Below, one piece after another: positions 45,860-59,579 of a stretch of 64,000 nt of DNA. The stretch's first letter is position 1; each line of letters starts with the position of its first letter. The DNA is taken from assembly GCF_965363235.1 (NCBI RefSeq), contig NC_134845.1, positions 69,655,261 through 69,719,260 on the forward strand, in the 5' to 3' direction. Below the pieces are notes generated by a model, which saw only the letters and a list, made by a program, of their open reading frames with translations, had not been told where the DNA came from and made no database searches. The translations under genes were made by a program, and so were the position numbers. The DNA is from Mytilus galloprovincialis (lineage: Eukaryota; Mollusca; Bivalvia; Mytilida; Mytilidae).

Positions 45860-47900
45860 TCTTAACATCATTTATTAAGGACGAGATTTTACAAAATCAA
45901 AAATCTGTCCTTTCTTTTGGTATCAACATCAAAGAAAACAGAGAAAATTTACCATCATTATATTGGATACCAAAACTACACAAAATCCATATGAAGAACG
46001 ATACATAGCTGGATCGTCAAAATCTTCGACTAAACATCTTTCTTAAATACTGACTACTATTCTTTCTACAGTTAAAGATGGGCTTCAAAAATATTGTGAT
46101 GACATATATTCTACCAGTGATGTTAACCAGATGTGGATTCTCAAAAATTCGAAAGATCTACTGCGTAATCTTCGATCACAATCGTTGCAATTTTGCAGCA
46201 ACATAAAGACTTTTGATTTTTCGACCCTTTACACTACTATTCCCCATGCTGAGTTGAAAGATCGACTCCACCATCTCATTAAACAGAGCTATTTCTATAA
46301 AAACGGGAATTGTATATACACATCTCTTGTTTTGGGTTACAACAATTCATATTTTGTGAAGAAACCACACTGAATCTACCAGAAATTATACTGAAGATGT
46401 TATTATCAAAATGCTGGACTTTTTGATCGACAATATATTTGTTGAGTTTAAAGGATTCATATTTCAACAGACAATCAGTATTCCAATTGGTACTAATTGT
46501 GCACCCCTACTAGCCGATTTGTTTTTGTACTCGTATGAAGCAGAATTCATTAAAACCCTTCTAAACGGCAAACAGAAAAATCACCTTGCGAAATTCTTTA
46601 ATTTCACTTTCCGATATATTGATGATGTCCTATCACTGAATAACCCATATTTCAGCCAATACTTGCATCTTATATATCTCAGTGAACTTGAAATTAAGGA
46701 TACTACTGGTACTAGAAGGACTGCTTCATACCTTGATCTTTTCCTCAATATCGACACAGATGGGAGACTTCACACGAAAATCTATGATAAACGGGACGAT
46801 TTCAACTTCCCAATTATCAATTCCCATTTCTCAGCAGTAACATACCCTCTGCCCCTTCGTTTGGTGTTTACATATCTCAATAAATACGTTATTCTCGTGC
46901 ATGTTCACACTTTACGGACTTCATATAAGGAGTGTGCTCCTAGCGCAGAAACTGCTCCAACAAAGTTATGAGGAGGACAGATTAAAAATGACACTCCGTA
47001 CATTTTACGGACACCATCACGAATTAGTTGATCCATACGATGTATATTTGTCCAAACTAACTATGGACATTTTTACCACGTGTTAGATTGTGGTTTGTCA
47101 CTACGTCGTCTGATCTTTTTATTACCGAACGTGACTTATTCCCAAATGTGACTGTTTTGCTGAGTGTGAATTCATTGCTTTAAGACGTGGCACGGTACTT
47201 TTCCATCCCAAATTAATTTGTTGGGTGTTGATGTTGTGTTTGTTGTTGTCATCGGATTTTGTCAAATGTCTTAACGTTTGTAGTTGTAAATCGTATTTTT
47301 GTCTGTTGTATTCGTGTATTGTGTTGGAATAACTACTCATTCAGTTCATTTGGCAGATTTAATTTTGGATCAACGAAATTTACACGATATATTTTGTTTG
47401 CAGTTTGATTAGAAGAAACACCCACAACGCTAGATAATACAATTAATATTATAATTTTCACTGTTATTAATATAAGTTAGATAAGTCATACAAATCGAAC
47501 CTTGAATTGCATCCAAATTATTTCTTAATTTTCGGAACACGTATTAGAAATTGAAATGTGATGTCACTTTGGACATTGCATTGACTATAGCTAACAGGGC
47601 TATGATTTTGTAAAGTATTTGTTTTTATTATATTGTAGTCACCACTTAATTTTAATCATGTATCTCTATAGTCTTTTTATAATATTTACTGTTTGCAAAA
47701 CTATGTATTATTCTTGATAATAATGATGTTTTTGTCCCAGGCGGATAATCATTACCTCACAACTTTTTGGAATTTTTAGTCCTCGGCGATCTTCAACTTT
47801 GTAGATGTTATGGTTTTCAAACTTTTTGCATCTGAGCATAGTTTTGTGTGGACGTAACGCGAGTCTAGCGTATAAAAATATTTTTTAACCTGTTACCTTT
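45860..47900 (+). mobile_element. Degraded reverse-transcriptase element (Penelope-like or related)
   Basis: Blocks of one reverse transcriptase are spread over several frames: LPSLYWIPKLHK, SFDFSTLYTTIPHAELKD-like, SIPIGTNCAPLLADLFLYSY, FRYIDDVLSLN (catalytic YIDD), then SYLDLFLNIDTDGRLHTKIY and YDKRDDFNFP. The order and the TNCAPLLADL and YIDD motifs are typical of a widespread invertebrate family I associate with Penelope-like elements; no GIY-YIG endonuclease was seen, so the class is uncertain. It is broken in several places. An R8 copy (47735-47875) lies at its 3' side. Fragments are at 2579-2900 and 53530-53750. Confidence 0.75.
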
Positions 47901-47999
47901 TGATGGCTATAATTCGTTTGTGTCTCTGTCCAATATTTTCTCCCATTTATCTGTTTATTTATTGTAACCCTGTTGTTCAATGTTGTCATTTTTATGTTA

Positions 48000-48280
48000 T
48001 AATTAAAACTGCAGTTGAAGCGGGAGTTTTGGCATGCCACAAAACCAGGTTCAACCTACCATTTTTTCATAAAATGCCCTGTATCAAGTCAGGAAAATGG
48101 CCATTGTTACATTATAGTTCGTTTCTGTATGTGTTACTTTCCGGTGTTGTGTCTCTAATGTGTCGTAGTTCTCTTATATTTGATACGTTTTCCTCAGTTT
48201 TAGTTTGTAACCCGGATTTGTTTTTTTCTCTATCGATTTATGAATTTTGAACAGCGATATACTACTGTTGCCTTTACTTA
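48000..48280 (+). repeat. R1-containing dispersed repeat
   Basis: 'acaaaaccaggttcaaccta' to 'gaattttgaacagcgatata' carries R1 blocks followed by a tail ('tactactgttgccttta'). The tail recurs at 53530. The 116-codon ORF over it is repeat sequence. Confidence 0.6.
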
Positions 48281-49332
48281 TGAACATTTTCCCAGCTTAT
48301 TTAATTTTCTTTCCTAGAGGACATACTTTAATTTCAATTATTCAATATCTTTTCCCAAGATTATTCCAAAAATTTAAATTAAACTGAATATTTCGGAATA
48401 CTCTAACTTCAATTTTGACTATTTCGAAATCCATTTCTTAACTTTAAGGATATTGTACAATAAAATTGTCGCCTTTGAAATTTTTATTCAAAATTTCTTT
48501 AATTGTATAAAATCTACTTTTTCCGAAGTTAGCTAAGAAAACAAGGTTTTTTGATGTATTAATTTTTTTGTCTCTACATAATTGTTGGTTTTAGATATCG
48601 TGTGTTGGTATTAGACATGTAGATTACGATCACGTTTTCAGTCAATAAAGATTTTAAACCCTATTTTAGATATAATCAAAGACTCTAATATCTAAACTCT
48701 GCCGTTGAATGTTAGGTCACGAGATTTCCAAACCTCAAGACACGCACTAAATTTTCCAACCATAAAGATTTCCTCATTATCAGTTGAAAACGCCATAGAT
48801 GGTTCTCCGAAATCATATTTTATAACTATGGAATCATGGGTAAAAATATTTTCATAAAACAGATAACCGCTTATTAATCTTCTTCAGTTCTTTTTTAATC
48901 AATTATCAGCAAGTAAAAATTAATAAAACCAACAAATATTCAAGTACACAGTGCAATACTTATTTATATTATTCACCAAAACGTAAGACTACAGCAACTA
49001 AATGTAAAGGGGCTTCAACGACAACATCAACATAGCACGTAGAGTAAAAGTTGAAGTACCAACAGCTTCAGTTGCAGTATTGGACAATAATTTCGTTTTT
49101 ATATCATGTGTCAGAGTGTATAAGAGCAAACATTGTGAATAGTTTTGATTGTCTATGATTATTTATTCATATTTGATTGTTATATAATCATAATATAACA
49201 TCGTCATATATGGTATTACATTGTGGTTAATTGTAACCTCATACTATGCGAAAGTTTACAATATACAACTTTTTTAATAGTTTAAATGCATAAGATTATA
49301 TAACATCTATAATAATGAAGGATTTAATTAAT

Positions 49333-49437
49333 TGATTGATTTGTGTTTTACGCCACTCTCTGCACTATTGGGTTATTTCGTGGCGGTCAGTTTCATTCAT
49401 GGAGTGCCCAGGGAGAACCACTGAACTTCGATAGGAA
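49333..49437 (-). mobile_element. Partial SINE family B
   Basis: 'ttacgccactctctgcacta', 'ggagtgcccagggagaacca' and 'cttcgataggaa' match the body of 2925-3165; the tRNA head is missing. Confidence 0.55.
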
Positions 49438-50789
49438 AAAGGGTGGTCTATAAATATGAACCTGTATAAGGATTATCAAAGTACTAAGAACATTGCGGTA
49501 ATTAACATTCCAGTAATTAAAAAAACAGTACTATCTTTTTGATCTTTATCACCTGGTCAAATTTTCGTTAATATAACACTTCCATGATCAGAAATACCAG
49601 GAACAATATTTTGTTTTATTGAAATCTGAATACCATAAGACTCCATCGAAGTTGTTAGTATCGCTTGTTATACATATTAAATGATAAAAAGTGATATACA
49701 GCCAGATATAAAACTTTGAATCGAAAACTGTGTTGTTGCCTAACGTAAATTGGAACGTTATTACCTTGTCAAACTTAATAATTCAAAATTGGTATCTCCT
49801 CCTTTTTTCTATATACTGTATACGGAGGCTATAGCAATCAGTCAAATACAGAAAATGTTATTCACTAATTCTAGGTTGGAATACTATAGTCAACATGGTA
49901 CATGTATCTCCATTCAAAAATGGTATATAGAACTTTTATTCTTTTTGACATATCAAAAAATAAAGATTTTAAAATGAAATTACAAACATATGGAATACAC
50001 GTATAAATCGCATAGAACAACTTCATAGATTTTGATTTAATCATTTATTTCTTAAAATAATGTCTTACAAATTTTATTTCAAAATGATGTTATGCATGTG
50101 CCTTTATCTCTTGTCTAAACTGCAACGACACGTGTGTACATCAATGCTTAGATACACATAAGTGTAGACATATATGTATATATAGGTATAAAACAAGCAT
50201 GTGAACACATTATCCATTGAACTAATTTTTCTTAATAAATGTCGTTGGACAAAGGACATATTTTTGTATGATCATAAATTGGAGCAATCGTCTGAGTCTG
50301 ATGTCATGATAACTAAAATGGACCAAAATTAATACAGGAAGGAGTTCTAAAATGTTATTCGGGAATGTAACACGGTGTTTGAAACCAGATTTTAAAATAT
50401 AAGAGGACAATTCCCTATCCAATTTGAGAGTACAACGTCCGCGTGAAAGGTCATAGCAACTAAGTATGAACTGAAATATAGAACAATGCATCGTATTACT
50501 ATTAAAAACCACTAAAAGTCTAAAAATACATTGTGATATCAATTAGTTGTTAATTTAACTACATCTTCTTGTTTTGTTTTAGAGTGTGAGAGTGTTTTGG
50601 GAGGGAATTCGATGTTTGCTATACCACTGTTCATTTGAACGCATTTTAAGACAATACCGATATATCAATCAGAATGATTTTCTTTTAAGAAATTATTTAA
50701 CTTTGAAATCTCGTATTATTTATGAAACACTTAACGATTGAAAAGGACGAAGTTTCTGTATAAAGTCAATAATTGTGCAGACTTTTGAA

Positions 50790-51095
50790 TCCGAAATCAT
50801 AGCAAAACTTTTGGTTGACAAATTTGTATCCGTTATTGCATCAATATTAACTTATGCAATTGAGAATGGAAACTATTTGTCATTTTCTTCCTACCTAGTT
50901 TACCTCTATTTCTTATTATGACGTGGACCGTACATTGTTATCGAATCTTACGCAATTTGATTGGATTAAGTTATTATTAGGTTACTTTCAAACTGTTTCT
51001 ACTTTTTATACGAGTATATTGATTTGATAAGAGCCTCGTATGAATGTGTACAGAAAATAATTGACTTTCAGCCTGGACACTAGACGAGTCAATAT
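50790..51095 (+). repeat. Dispersed repeat R7, copy 1
   Basis: 'gcaatttgattggattaagt' and neighbouring blocks ('ttggttgacaaatttgtatc', 'ctggacactag') are repeated in order at 55785-56060 with substitutions and small indels. Function and class unknown. Confidence 0.6.
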
Positions 51096-51689
51096 TACCT
51101 TTTGTCAACGAAACGACAGGTATAAAAGGTAAGAATTGCCACTTCTTATACCTTCACAAAATATTCATAAAACCCATTAGAATTATTTTTTAATAGCATA
51201 TAGGGTAGAAAAAAAGTTTACTAATAAGACGTTTTGTTCCATTGCACAAGTCAATTTTCCAACAACAAAAAACCATGTTTCGCACGGCTACGCCTTGTAA
51301 AATTATTGTTAATCTAAACAAGAATTTTTTATTCAGTCTCATTGGAATATTATAATTACAATTAATCCAAAACTTATGCAGTCAGTAAATAAGGCCGATC
51401 TGCCTATTTTTGGACATATTCGATCGTTTTAAGGTCAGTCTGGACTACCTCGAATAATCTGCCGAGGCACTATAACTTTCCATATTTCACCAATTGTTCT
51501 TCCTCAAAACGCTAATAGAGACCATTACCATGTTCACAAATTCTACTGCCGAAGTTGATGTCAGTTTTGCTTTATTCCCCTGTAGATTGCATGTCGTTTT
51601 CAGTTTCTTTTCATAAACAATTTTAGTAACTATAAAAGGATCTGTTGAATTTTGGAGGTGGACCTCAGCTGACACCTAAATAAAATTGT

Positions 51690-52020
51690 GAACTAGTTCA
51701 GTGAAAATGAACGTCGCACTAAACCCAAAATAATTAAAATGAACTAAAATTAAAAGACATACAAGACTTACAAAGTTCAGAGGCTCCTGATATGGGACAT
51801 GCGCAAAAGCGCGGCGGTTTTGTGAGACCCTAACCTACCCGTATACCTCTAGCCAATGTAGAATGAAGAAACACATAGCAATACGTAAAGTAAAACTCGA
51901 TTTAAAAGAAGTCCGAGTCCGATGTCAGAAGAGGTAACAATAGAAACTAAGCAAAATGGCAATGATACATCAATGAACAAAGGACTACTAGCAGTTATTG
52001 ATATGCCAGCTCTAGTTTCT
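51690..52020 (-). repeat. Dispersed repeat R6
   Basis: Contains 'agaggctcctgatatgggac' and 'gaacaaaggactactagcag'. The second block and its surroundings recur at 52490-52625 ('atggcaatgataaataaatg'). The region between is an R3 copy. Confidence 0.55.
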
Positions 52021-52460
52021 TCTGTTTACTATTCTGATTTCGTATTTGGACTTCTTTCAAACTGAGTTTTACTGTGAGTATTGCAGTGTGCTTATTCAAC
52101 ATTGGCTGGATGTGTAGGTGGAGATCTCATTAAAATGCTAAACATCGCTGCGTTGTTGAGCCTTTCCCAAGTCAGAAGCTTCCGGCCTTTATTACTTTTG
52201 TATGTCTTTTTTTTTAATTTTAGTTCACTTATATGTTTTGGAGTTTAGTGTGACCATGGAAATATATTATAATACTTGGGAATCCATGGTGTGACGTATA
52301 ATTTCACTGAAATAGTACACATTTTTGTTAGAAGCCAGCTGAAGACCGACTCCGTTTGCGGTATTTTCTCGCTGTGTTAAAGACCAAGTTTTGTTTTCTG
52401 CTCATTGGTCGGGTTAGTGCCTTTTGGTCACATTTTTTGCTTCGTTTCTCAATTTTAATA
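52015..52460 (+). repeat. Dispersed repeat R3, copy 2
   Basis: A 440-bp block that recurs at 53930-54370: 'caaactgagttttactgtga', 'gtattgcagtgtg', then 'gccagctgaagaccgactcc', 'gcggtattttctcgctgtgt' and 'tgctcattggtcgggtt'. Confidence 0.7.
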
Positions 52461-53529
52461 TTTTTAAATTCAGTGTTGAAATAAAAGAATGAACAACGCG
52501 AAGGAAATGTTATTAATATATATCCAATGTCAGAATAGGTAACAACAGAAATTAAGCAAAATGGCAATGATAAATAAATGAACAAAGGACTACTAGCAGT
52601 TACTGACATGCCATCTCTAAACCTCAATTAATCTGATTAGATTAAAATATAATGTTTTCATCATATGAAAATCAAGTACAATCCCTCTCGTAAGTGGTTG
52701 GGTATCAAACCATCATATAATATATGAGCAAAAACATATCCCGTGCCATGCCAACCACTGGTTTTTGAATAAATGTGTGTATTTCTGATGCAAAAACCCT
52801 ATCGTAACTATATCCTTTTCGAATGAGTCTGTTTAAAGGTTTAGTTAGCTTTTGAGGTTAATGTCGATATGTTTGTGCTTTGTAAAGAATATTACCATAA
52901 AGTATTGTATGTGAAACGAATAACATGTCAGCATGTTGAATTATATTTTCGAATGCTGTCCTTGTACCGATGATAAAATTTAGTAAATGTTTTGACTAGA
53001 TTTTAATATCGACAACCCTGGTATATATCATGTATATTCATTAAACTCAGCCATTGTAAACGTTTTTTTTTTCACAATTACCATTATCTAGTATTTATCA
53101 TCTACATGTCCTACACATATCAACCCATAATACATAAGAATTAATTCGGCAATTGATTTCTTTTACTTATATTAGCAATCCTACTCAAATTTTGTTTCAA
53201 TCACAATTGAGTCAGCGTGATCGCCTTACTATATAGTGGATTACATACATCCTCTATTGATGGACTTCTGGTTAAATTAGTTTCCTTACCAATAGTATTT
53301 TGTTTTCGATTCCGACAGTATATTGAAAAATTAATACAATATCACATATAAACATCTAGTTATTCAATTCTTAAAATATAAAAGAAGTGTATTTCTATGT
53401 TTTAGAAAAAAAGTCTTTCGATTGTTCGCCTGCATTGATAAAACGTCTGGCATGTCTGTACTACTGAAAAATTATTAAATCAGGGTTTTATATATCACAA
53501 AGCTGTCAACACATTAACAAGTATACTAC

Positions 53530-53750
53530 AGCGATGCACTACTGTTGCCTCTATCTAATAAATGTTATCACCGATACAAGGACATCATTCATAAAAGTTA
53601 ATCAACGATCAAACATATTATACGTTCAGGTATTTCACATTCAATGTTTTATGGTGACATTCTATATCAACATAAAAGTTGTCGTCAACCCCACAGCTTA
53701 TCAAACCTTTAAAGAGACTTATTCAGATGGGATATAGTAACGATACTGGT
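53530..53750 (+). mobile_element. Fragment of reverse-transcriptase element
   Basis: DNA similar to 2680-2860 ('cgatacaaggacatcattca', 'ggtatttcacattcaatg'), after an 'actactgttgcctct' block seen at the end of the 48-kb repeat. No intact frame. Confidence 0.45.
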
Positions 53751-53929
53751 GGGCGCTCATAGAAGAATGCATTTTGTGTTAATCAATATCGATTCACTTA
53801 TAGAGTCTTAACATCGGCTAAAAACACATGTATTCTAATAAAAAAAAGTTGTTGCATCCTTCATCCGTTTAATTGGGTTATGGAGCTGGCATTTGAGTAA
53901 ATGCTAGTTATCATTTAATGATTTATATT

Positions 53930-54370
53930 TCATTTTCATTTTGCATAGTTTCGTCGGTTTACCATTCTGATTTCGGATTTGAACTTCTCTCAAACTGAGT
54001 TTTACTGTGAGTATTGCAGTGTGTGTATTCAACATTGGCTTGGTGTATAGGAGGAATCTCACTATACATGCTAATCCTTGCCACATTAATGTTGTCAGGA
54101 GCTTTTATTACTTTTTTATGTCTTTTTTGAATTCTAGTTCACTTGTTTCGGAGTTTAGTGTAATCTTGGAAGTATAATATGATACTTTTGTGGTGAGTCG
54201 TATTATTTCACTAAAATAGTACACATTTTTGTAAGGAGCCAGCTGGAGACCGACTCCGGATGCGGTATTTTCTCGCTGTGTCGACCAAGACAAGTGTTGT
54301 TTTCTGCTCATTGGTCGGGTTTTTGTCTCTTGGTCACATTTTCGGCTTCTTTTCTCAATTATTTTTTTTA
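53930..54370 (+). repeat. Dispersed repeat R3, copy 3
   Basis: Second copy of the block at 52015-52460, same orientation, about 1.9 kb away. The 60- and 67-codon antisense ORFs are repeat sequence. Confidence 0.7.
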
Positions 54371-54689
54371 AAATTCAGTGTTGCTTTTCAAATAAAAGAA
54401 TGAAGCAAAATGTGACTGAAAAACATCCGACGCATTTTTTTTATTATGCCAAATAATTTCAAAAATAAAAAAATACCAAAAATAGGAACATTTTCAAATG
54501 AATTTTATGCTAAATTAAATACATCATATTGTACAATTTTCTCTTTATAACTTGAAGTTCACAAGTAGAACAATGTTGTACTTTTTAGTCTTGTTATTTT
54601 TAGTTGGTAATTAAAACAATTTTATCAAAGCAATTTTCAGTTTATACAACTAACTAGAAAAAAGTAAGATAACAGAAATATCGAAGTCC

Positions 54690-54790
54690 TAGGGAAAATT
54701 CAAAACGGAAAGTCCGTAACCAAATGGCAAAATCAAATGGTCAAACACATCAAACGAATGGATAACAACTGTCATATTCCTGATTTGTTA
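54690..54790 (-). repeat. Dispersed repeat R1
   Basis: 'aaaattcaaaacggaaagtc' and 'caaacacatcaaacgaatgg' are the inverse of the R1 core at 35640-35740. Confidence 0.65.
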
Positions 54791-55604
54791 CAGTCATTTG
54801 TTTAGGTAGACACCACATACCATCATATACCAGGTAGTAATAATTGATATAATTTGATACGTATTTTTTTTTCTGTGACCTGCATGCTCAAATTTTTTAT
54901 TCAAACGTACATAAAATGCTTAAATTTCCTCTTTAACTACTTACGTTCTGTGGATGCTGCTTCAATAATTCCTTCTACTGACAATAGCATGATCTTCCCT
55001 TACAGTTTTCCATACATGTATGTAGATATGGCTATTTGTTTATCAATAACAATATCACAAATAATGCATTTGGTCAGCTCAATGCAAACGACTTTGATAA
55101 TACACTTATACAGAGACTCATATTAGCGATATAATTTGTTACAATGGCCTGTCATGAACACCGAAAACGAACATGCCACATTTTTGTAAGTCACTGAGTG
55201 GTCGAAAAGTTTATGATACAGAAAATGCCTTGGATTGAACAAATGTTCAACGGATATGGTAACAAGTTTGCTTATAATTGATGAATAAATTTATATATTA
55301 AGTTCAAATATTATTTTTTAAGCATTGAATATGCAATTAAACACGACTTCATATCTTAGATACAAGTCTATAGATGACGTTGATGTGACCTAAGCAGGGA
55401 CAGAATTATTCTCATCACGAAAAACAGTTTTACTGAACACAGTTACATTTTAGTTAAAACATACAATCACAATACATTTGATGAGATGCTCGAGAATGGA
55501 CTCGAAGAGCTGGCCAATTGCTTCTAAATGGAGTCAAGCATAAAGACATGAACTCCTAGTAAAAATAGTCTAGGCATATGTTTTTTACTTAAAGAGAAAT
55601 GTGA

Positions 55605-55740
55605 AACTGTTAAACAACATTAAAACATAACAACTAGGGTTGATCTCAGGTGCTCATAAAAGGGTAAGCAGATCTTGCTCCACATGCGACACCCGTCGTT
55701 CTGCTCATGATATAATAAATCCGGTAAATGAAACGCAAAT
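55605..55740 (-). repeat. Dispersed repeat R4 fragment
   Basis: 'gttgatctcaggtgctcata', 'gcagatcttgctccacatgc' and 'gacacccgtcgtt' match the distal part of 1725-2015. Confidence 0.6.
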
Positions 55741-55784
55741 GAAAAATAAAAAAAATATACCAATACAAAGCGACATCTTTATGA

Positions 55785-56060
55785 AATTATAGTAAATCAT
55801 TTGATTGACAAATTTTTATTCGTTATTGCAAAATAATGAACTTTAATTATCTGACATTGTCTCCTTACCCAGTTTACCCCTATTACTTTCCATGATGTGG
55901 ACTGGTCATTGTTATTGAATCTTAGGCAATTTGATTGGATTAAGTTTTATTAGTTACCTTCAAATTGTTTATGCTTTTCATACATGACTATTGATTAATC
56001 AGAACGTGCATGCATGTGTACGCTAAATAAAATGACCTTCAAACTGGACACTGGATATTA
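55785..56060 (+). repeat. Dispersed repeat R7, copy 2
   Basis: See 50790-51095. Same orientation, 5 kb away. Confidence 0.6.
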
Positions 56061-56489
56061 TCCAAACGTAACACATATATTGTCAGTCAAGAAATCAAGC
56101 ATCTTCATAATGACAGTTTCAGAGAATGTTTTGTCTGAATCAGAATAATCCTTTAAAAACTAGGATTTATCCCTCCATAAGTTAAGATACTTGTATCTAC
56201 GTTGGCCTTTTTTTTTTTAAACAAAGCAATACCAACTTATCTTTTAGTTTGGAATGTGGAATACATGTAAATGATTTCTTTTATCAAACATTTCCTACTC
56301 AAATAAAGATCATGGACGTTTTTACATAGAAATATGGATGACATACGTATACATGTAAATTCAAAAGAAAATTTGTCTGAGGACATAAGTTACTGACATC
56401 GAATTGGTATGCATGTAAATCCTGTAACCAAGGACTTTTTATACTAGTAATATGTGTTTGCCCAGACTGTTTGTTCCAGAACAAAATCA

Positions 56490-56670
56490 TCGCTATAAAA
56501 CCAGGTTTAATCCCTCATTTTCTACATTTGAAAATGCCTGTACCAAATCAGGAATATGACAGCTCATGTCCATTCGTTTTTGCTGAGTTTTGTCATTTGA
56601 GTTTGCCATGTGATTATTGACTTTCCGATTGGATTTTCCTGTGAGTTCAGTATTTTTGTCATTTTTCTTT
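56490..56670 (+). repeat. Dispersed repeat R1
   Basis: Nearly complete R1: 'ctataaaaccaggtttaatc', 'gcctgtaccaaatcaggaat', 'gaattggattttcctgtg'-type blocks in the usual order. Confidence 0.65.
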
Positions 56671-58429
56671 TTACATATCGTCTCTTCACTTCAAAGTGTG
56701 GTAAACATAGATTATTACATATAAGTTTCTACTTTTCAGCAACCCCCCTTAATGGCGGTAGTAAACATAATTGTATTTCACCATGGCTTTCTAACTTAGC
56801 AAAATTAATTCTTGAATTTTAATGCAATTTAAAATGCACATTAAGCGAAGAAACAACCCCAACCATAAGAGTTATCAAGAATTACACATCTTCGTTAAAT
56901 CTTTTATTAAAATTATATTTTTCTGAAATACAGTATATGCATGTAACTCTATTGTGGTCAGTTTCTAAACTACACACTCAGCTGAAGAATTTCACTAACT
57001 TCCCATACGACACACAATAAAAGATCTCCTACACATTCAAAACAATAACAATCATCAATATTTTCAGCTACTTCGATTAACATTTAAAAATAGGCAAAAC
57101 GGCTCATTAATACCAAGTCTCTCCAAAGTAACACACAAGTGAGAAAAGAAATAATAAAGTAAAACATGCAAGTTATATTTTTTATATAGTGTAACAATTT
57201 GATTACAGAATAGAAATCAGTGTGCACCACATTTATGTTATTTCGAATAGACAGCAACAATGTTATAGTTATTTCTTATACTAGTAATCTAATTCTAAAT
57301 TTCCATCATTTAAACCAGACAAAATCATGAAACAATGTTGATGACGTCATGGTCACATGACTAAATTGTGTCTATGATATGATAAACGAAAAGCCTACTG
57401 AAAATGGAAACACCTCTTTATAAATTGCGTTTATCTTAAAGGGCTTTCCGCATTTCCCCTCATCAGGCACATTTCAAATTCCTATCGAAAACATATTCTT
57501 AAATGCTCATTGAATCTTTAGTCATGATAAATCTGATCGGGAACATATTCTAAAGCATTATGGATAATTCATAGCACTAATCTGTTATAAATTCTAACAT
57601 ACTACATTGTACTATTAAGCATTTGAATATGCTATTTATATATTGAATATTCGTATACTGTTCAGCGTAAATATCATGAAGCACGTCAAGCGGGAATCTT
57701 TACAAGTTAATGCCTATTGCACTCACGATTAGGGATATTACTTCATGGGACATGTCTGATATAAAGTTCTTTTGGAACACTTGTTTTTCAAAACAAAACA
57801 AAAACATAAGTCACGAGGGAAAAAGGCATACACACTATCACTGCATATCATTTGTTATGCTCTCGAAAGGTTGATCATCTCTTGCCGTGCCCCTCATCTT
57901 TTTCTGAAAATTCAAAAGAAAAAGTATAACAATCAGATAACAAAATATCAATTGATATTAATAACCGCACGAAAATGTTGTCCAGAGGCTGAGTCAGGTT
58001 ATTATTTTTAACACGGTGGACGGAGTAGTCCAAACGTTACGCAGACATTAACGGTATTGATAACATTAACGGTACCAATTTTCCTGTAAATAACACATTG
58101 TAACAGTCAGACAGACAGCAACCAAATTATAATATTATAAATCTTAATTTGAGTTTATAATGCAGTGTTTGTCTCAACTCTGTATGGTGAATATGAAGGG
58201 AGTATCTATAAAAAAGAGCAAAATAAATCATATATCTCCAGTTAGACCACGCAATGACGAAGCAGTTGTTTCTAATATGACGGGTCAGCTGACCACAAGA
58301 GACCAGCCATGGCAGAAACGGTTCATTTTCGCGGGTGCAAAATTTTGTCGTTTTCATTGAATAAGGTATACGAAATATTTCAGCAGTTATTATTTTGGCG
58401 GATTAAAAACTTTTATCAATACCTTTGTA
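56671..58429. other. Intergenic, no gene seen
   Basis: ORFs of 60-79 codons (for example around 57772-58011 and 58127-58360) have no domain signature or splice context. Near 58320 a 'ttcattttcgcgggtgcaaa' block resembles the 'cgcgaaaataag' blocks at 58940-58985 and 63175. Confidence 0.4.
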
Positions 58430-58882
58430 CAGAGTGTGGCCAAAAGTATTCGTCACTTGAAATTTTTTCCTAAATAGTGTATATTAAACTACTTTTTTCA
58501 AAAAAATATTTTGGGGTCATTGTTGGTTTGATTTTATGCAACTTGGTACCAAAAGTAGCATAATTGTTACAGGTTTATTTGTTTATTTGGTTATATATGT
58601 ATATTGTTATGTGGACACAAAATAAAAACAAAATAGTATTTTCTGTTCAGAAATTTGCTATATATTCAACCGAATTAAATTATAAAAATTCATTGCATGT
58701 GTATGAGGACAAAACTATTACCAAATGAACAAACATACTTTAGACGATTCTACGTCTTTTAATGCCTTGTTTATCAAAATCCCACCATAAATACCCTCAA
58801 ATTATTTTTTTGAAAAAATGTGTTTTTATATGAATTGATAGCAAAAAACATTAAGGTGACGAATATTTTTGGCCAGGTACTG
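58430..58882. mobile_element. Tc1/mariner-type non-autonomous element
   Basis: 453 bp flanked by TA on both sides. The left end 'cagagtgtggccaaaagtat' then 'tcgtcac', and the right end reversed 'cagtacctggccaaaaatat' then 'tcgtcacc', are similar inverted repeats of the kind seen in Tc1 elements. No transposase frame remains, so it is either an internally deleted copy or a MITE. Confidence 0.75.
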
Positions 58883-59579
58883 TATGTGTACTTTTAAATT
58901 GACGGAATTTTTATTGGCGATTAAATTTGTCCTATCCGCGAAAATAAGCGAAAATTTACACCCCGCGAAAATAACCCACTATACGGTAGTTGAACTTCCA
59001 TCAACTGTCTAAATCACAAATTGACAATATATCAGGATATTGCAAATGACGTCTTTTACGAATGTCTGTACCAAGTCAGGAATATGTCAGTTATGGCGGC
59101 TAGCTCATGTATTTTTTCGACTGTTTGGACTAATATATTGAACATTTCTAATGGCTAGACGCTATATTTAACATTAAATTTACTTGTTATATGTGACTGT
59201 CAGTGGTATAGTCGAGTGTTTGTCCTGTGCTGTGAAATATATTTATTTGTCTTGTGTATATATATATTGTGCCGTAATAAAATTGAGTAACTTTGAGTTC
59301 CTTTGTGAGAAGCCTGGTAATTTACTTTTATAAATTTCGACTTGGATGGAAAGTTGTTTCATTGGCACTCATACTACCTATATTTTATTTTTTGTTTGGT
59401 CTATGTACCTGACGACATATCTAGCAAACTAGGTTACTTGTACATATATCTATATTTAAATCTGGACGATAAATATTTATCAGTGCTGAAAATAGAAGTA
59501 GATGGAAAGAACTATAATTCCCTGTCAATTGAGATTGGATTCAAACGTGGTTTAAATCACATCATTATATATCCTGATC

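Noticed and set aside
47900-48250. 116-codon ORF, hydrophobic
   Set aside because: Overlaps the R1-containing repeat; hydrophobic composition reflects T-rich DNA.
50222-50542. 106-codon minus-strand ORF
   Set aside because: No recognisable domain or splice context; chance ORF.
58160-58360. 66-codon ORF with a plausible soluble sequence
   Set aside because: No domain, no splice sites of note, and an antisense ORF of similar length; not enough to call a gene.
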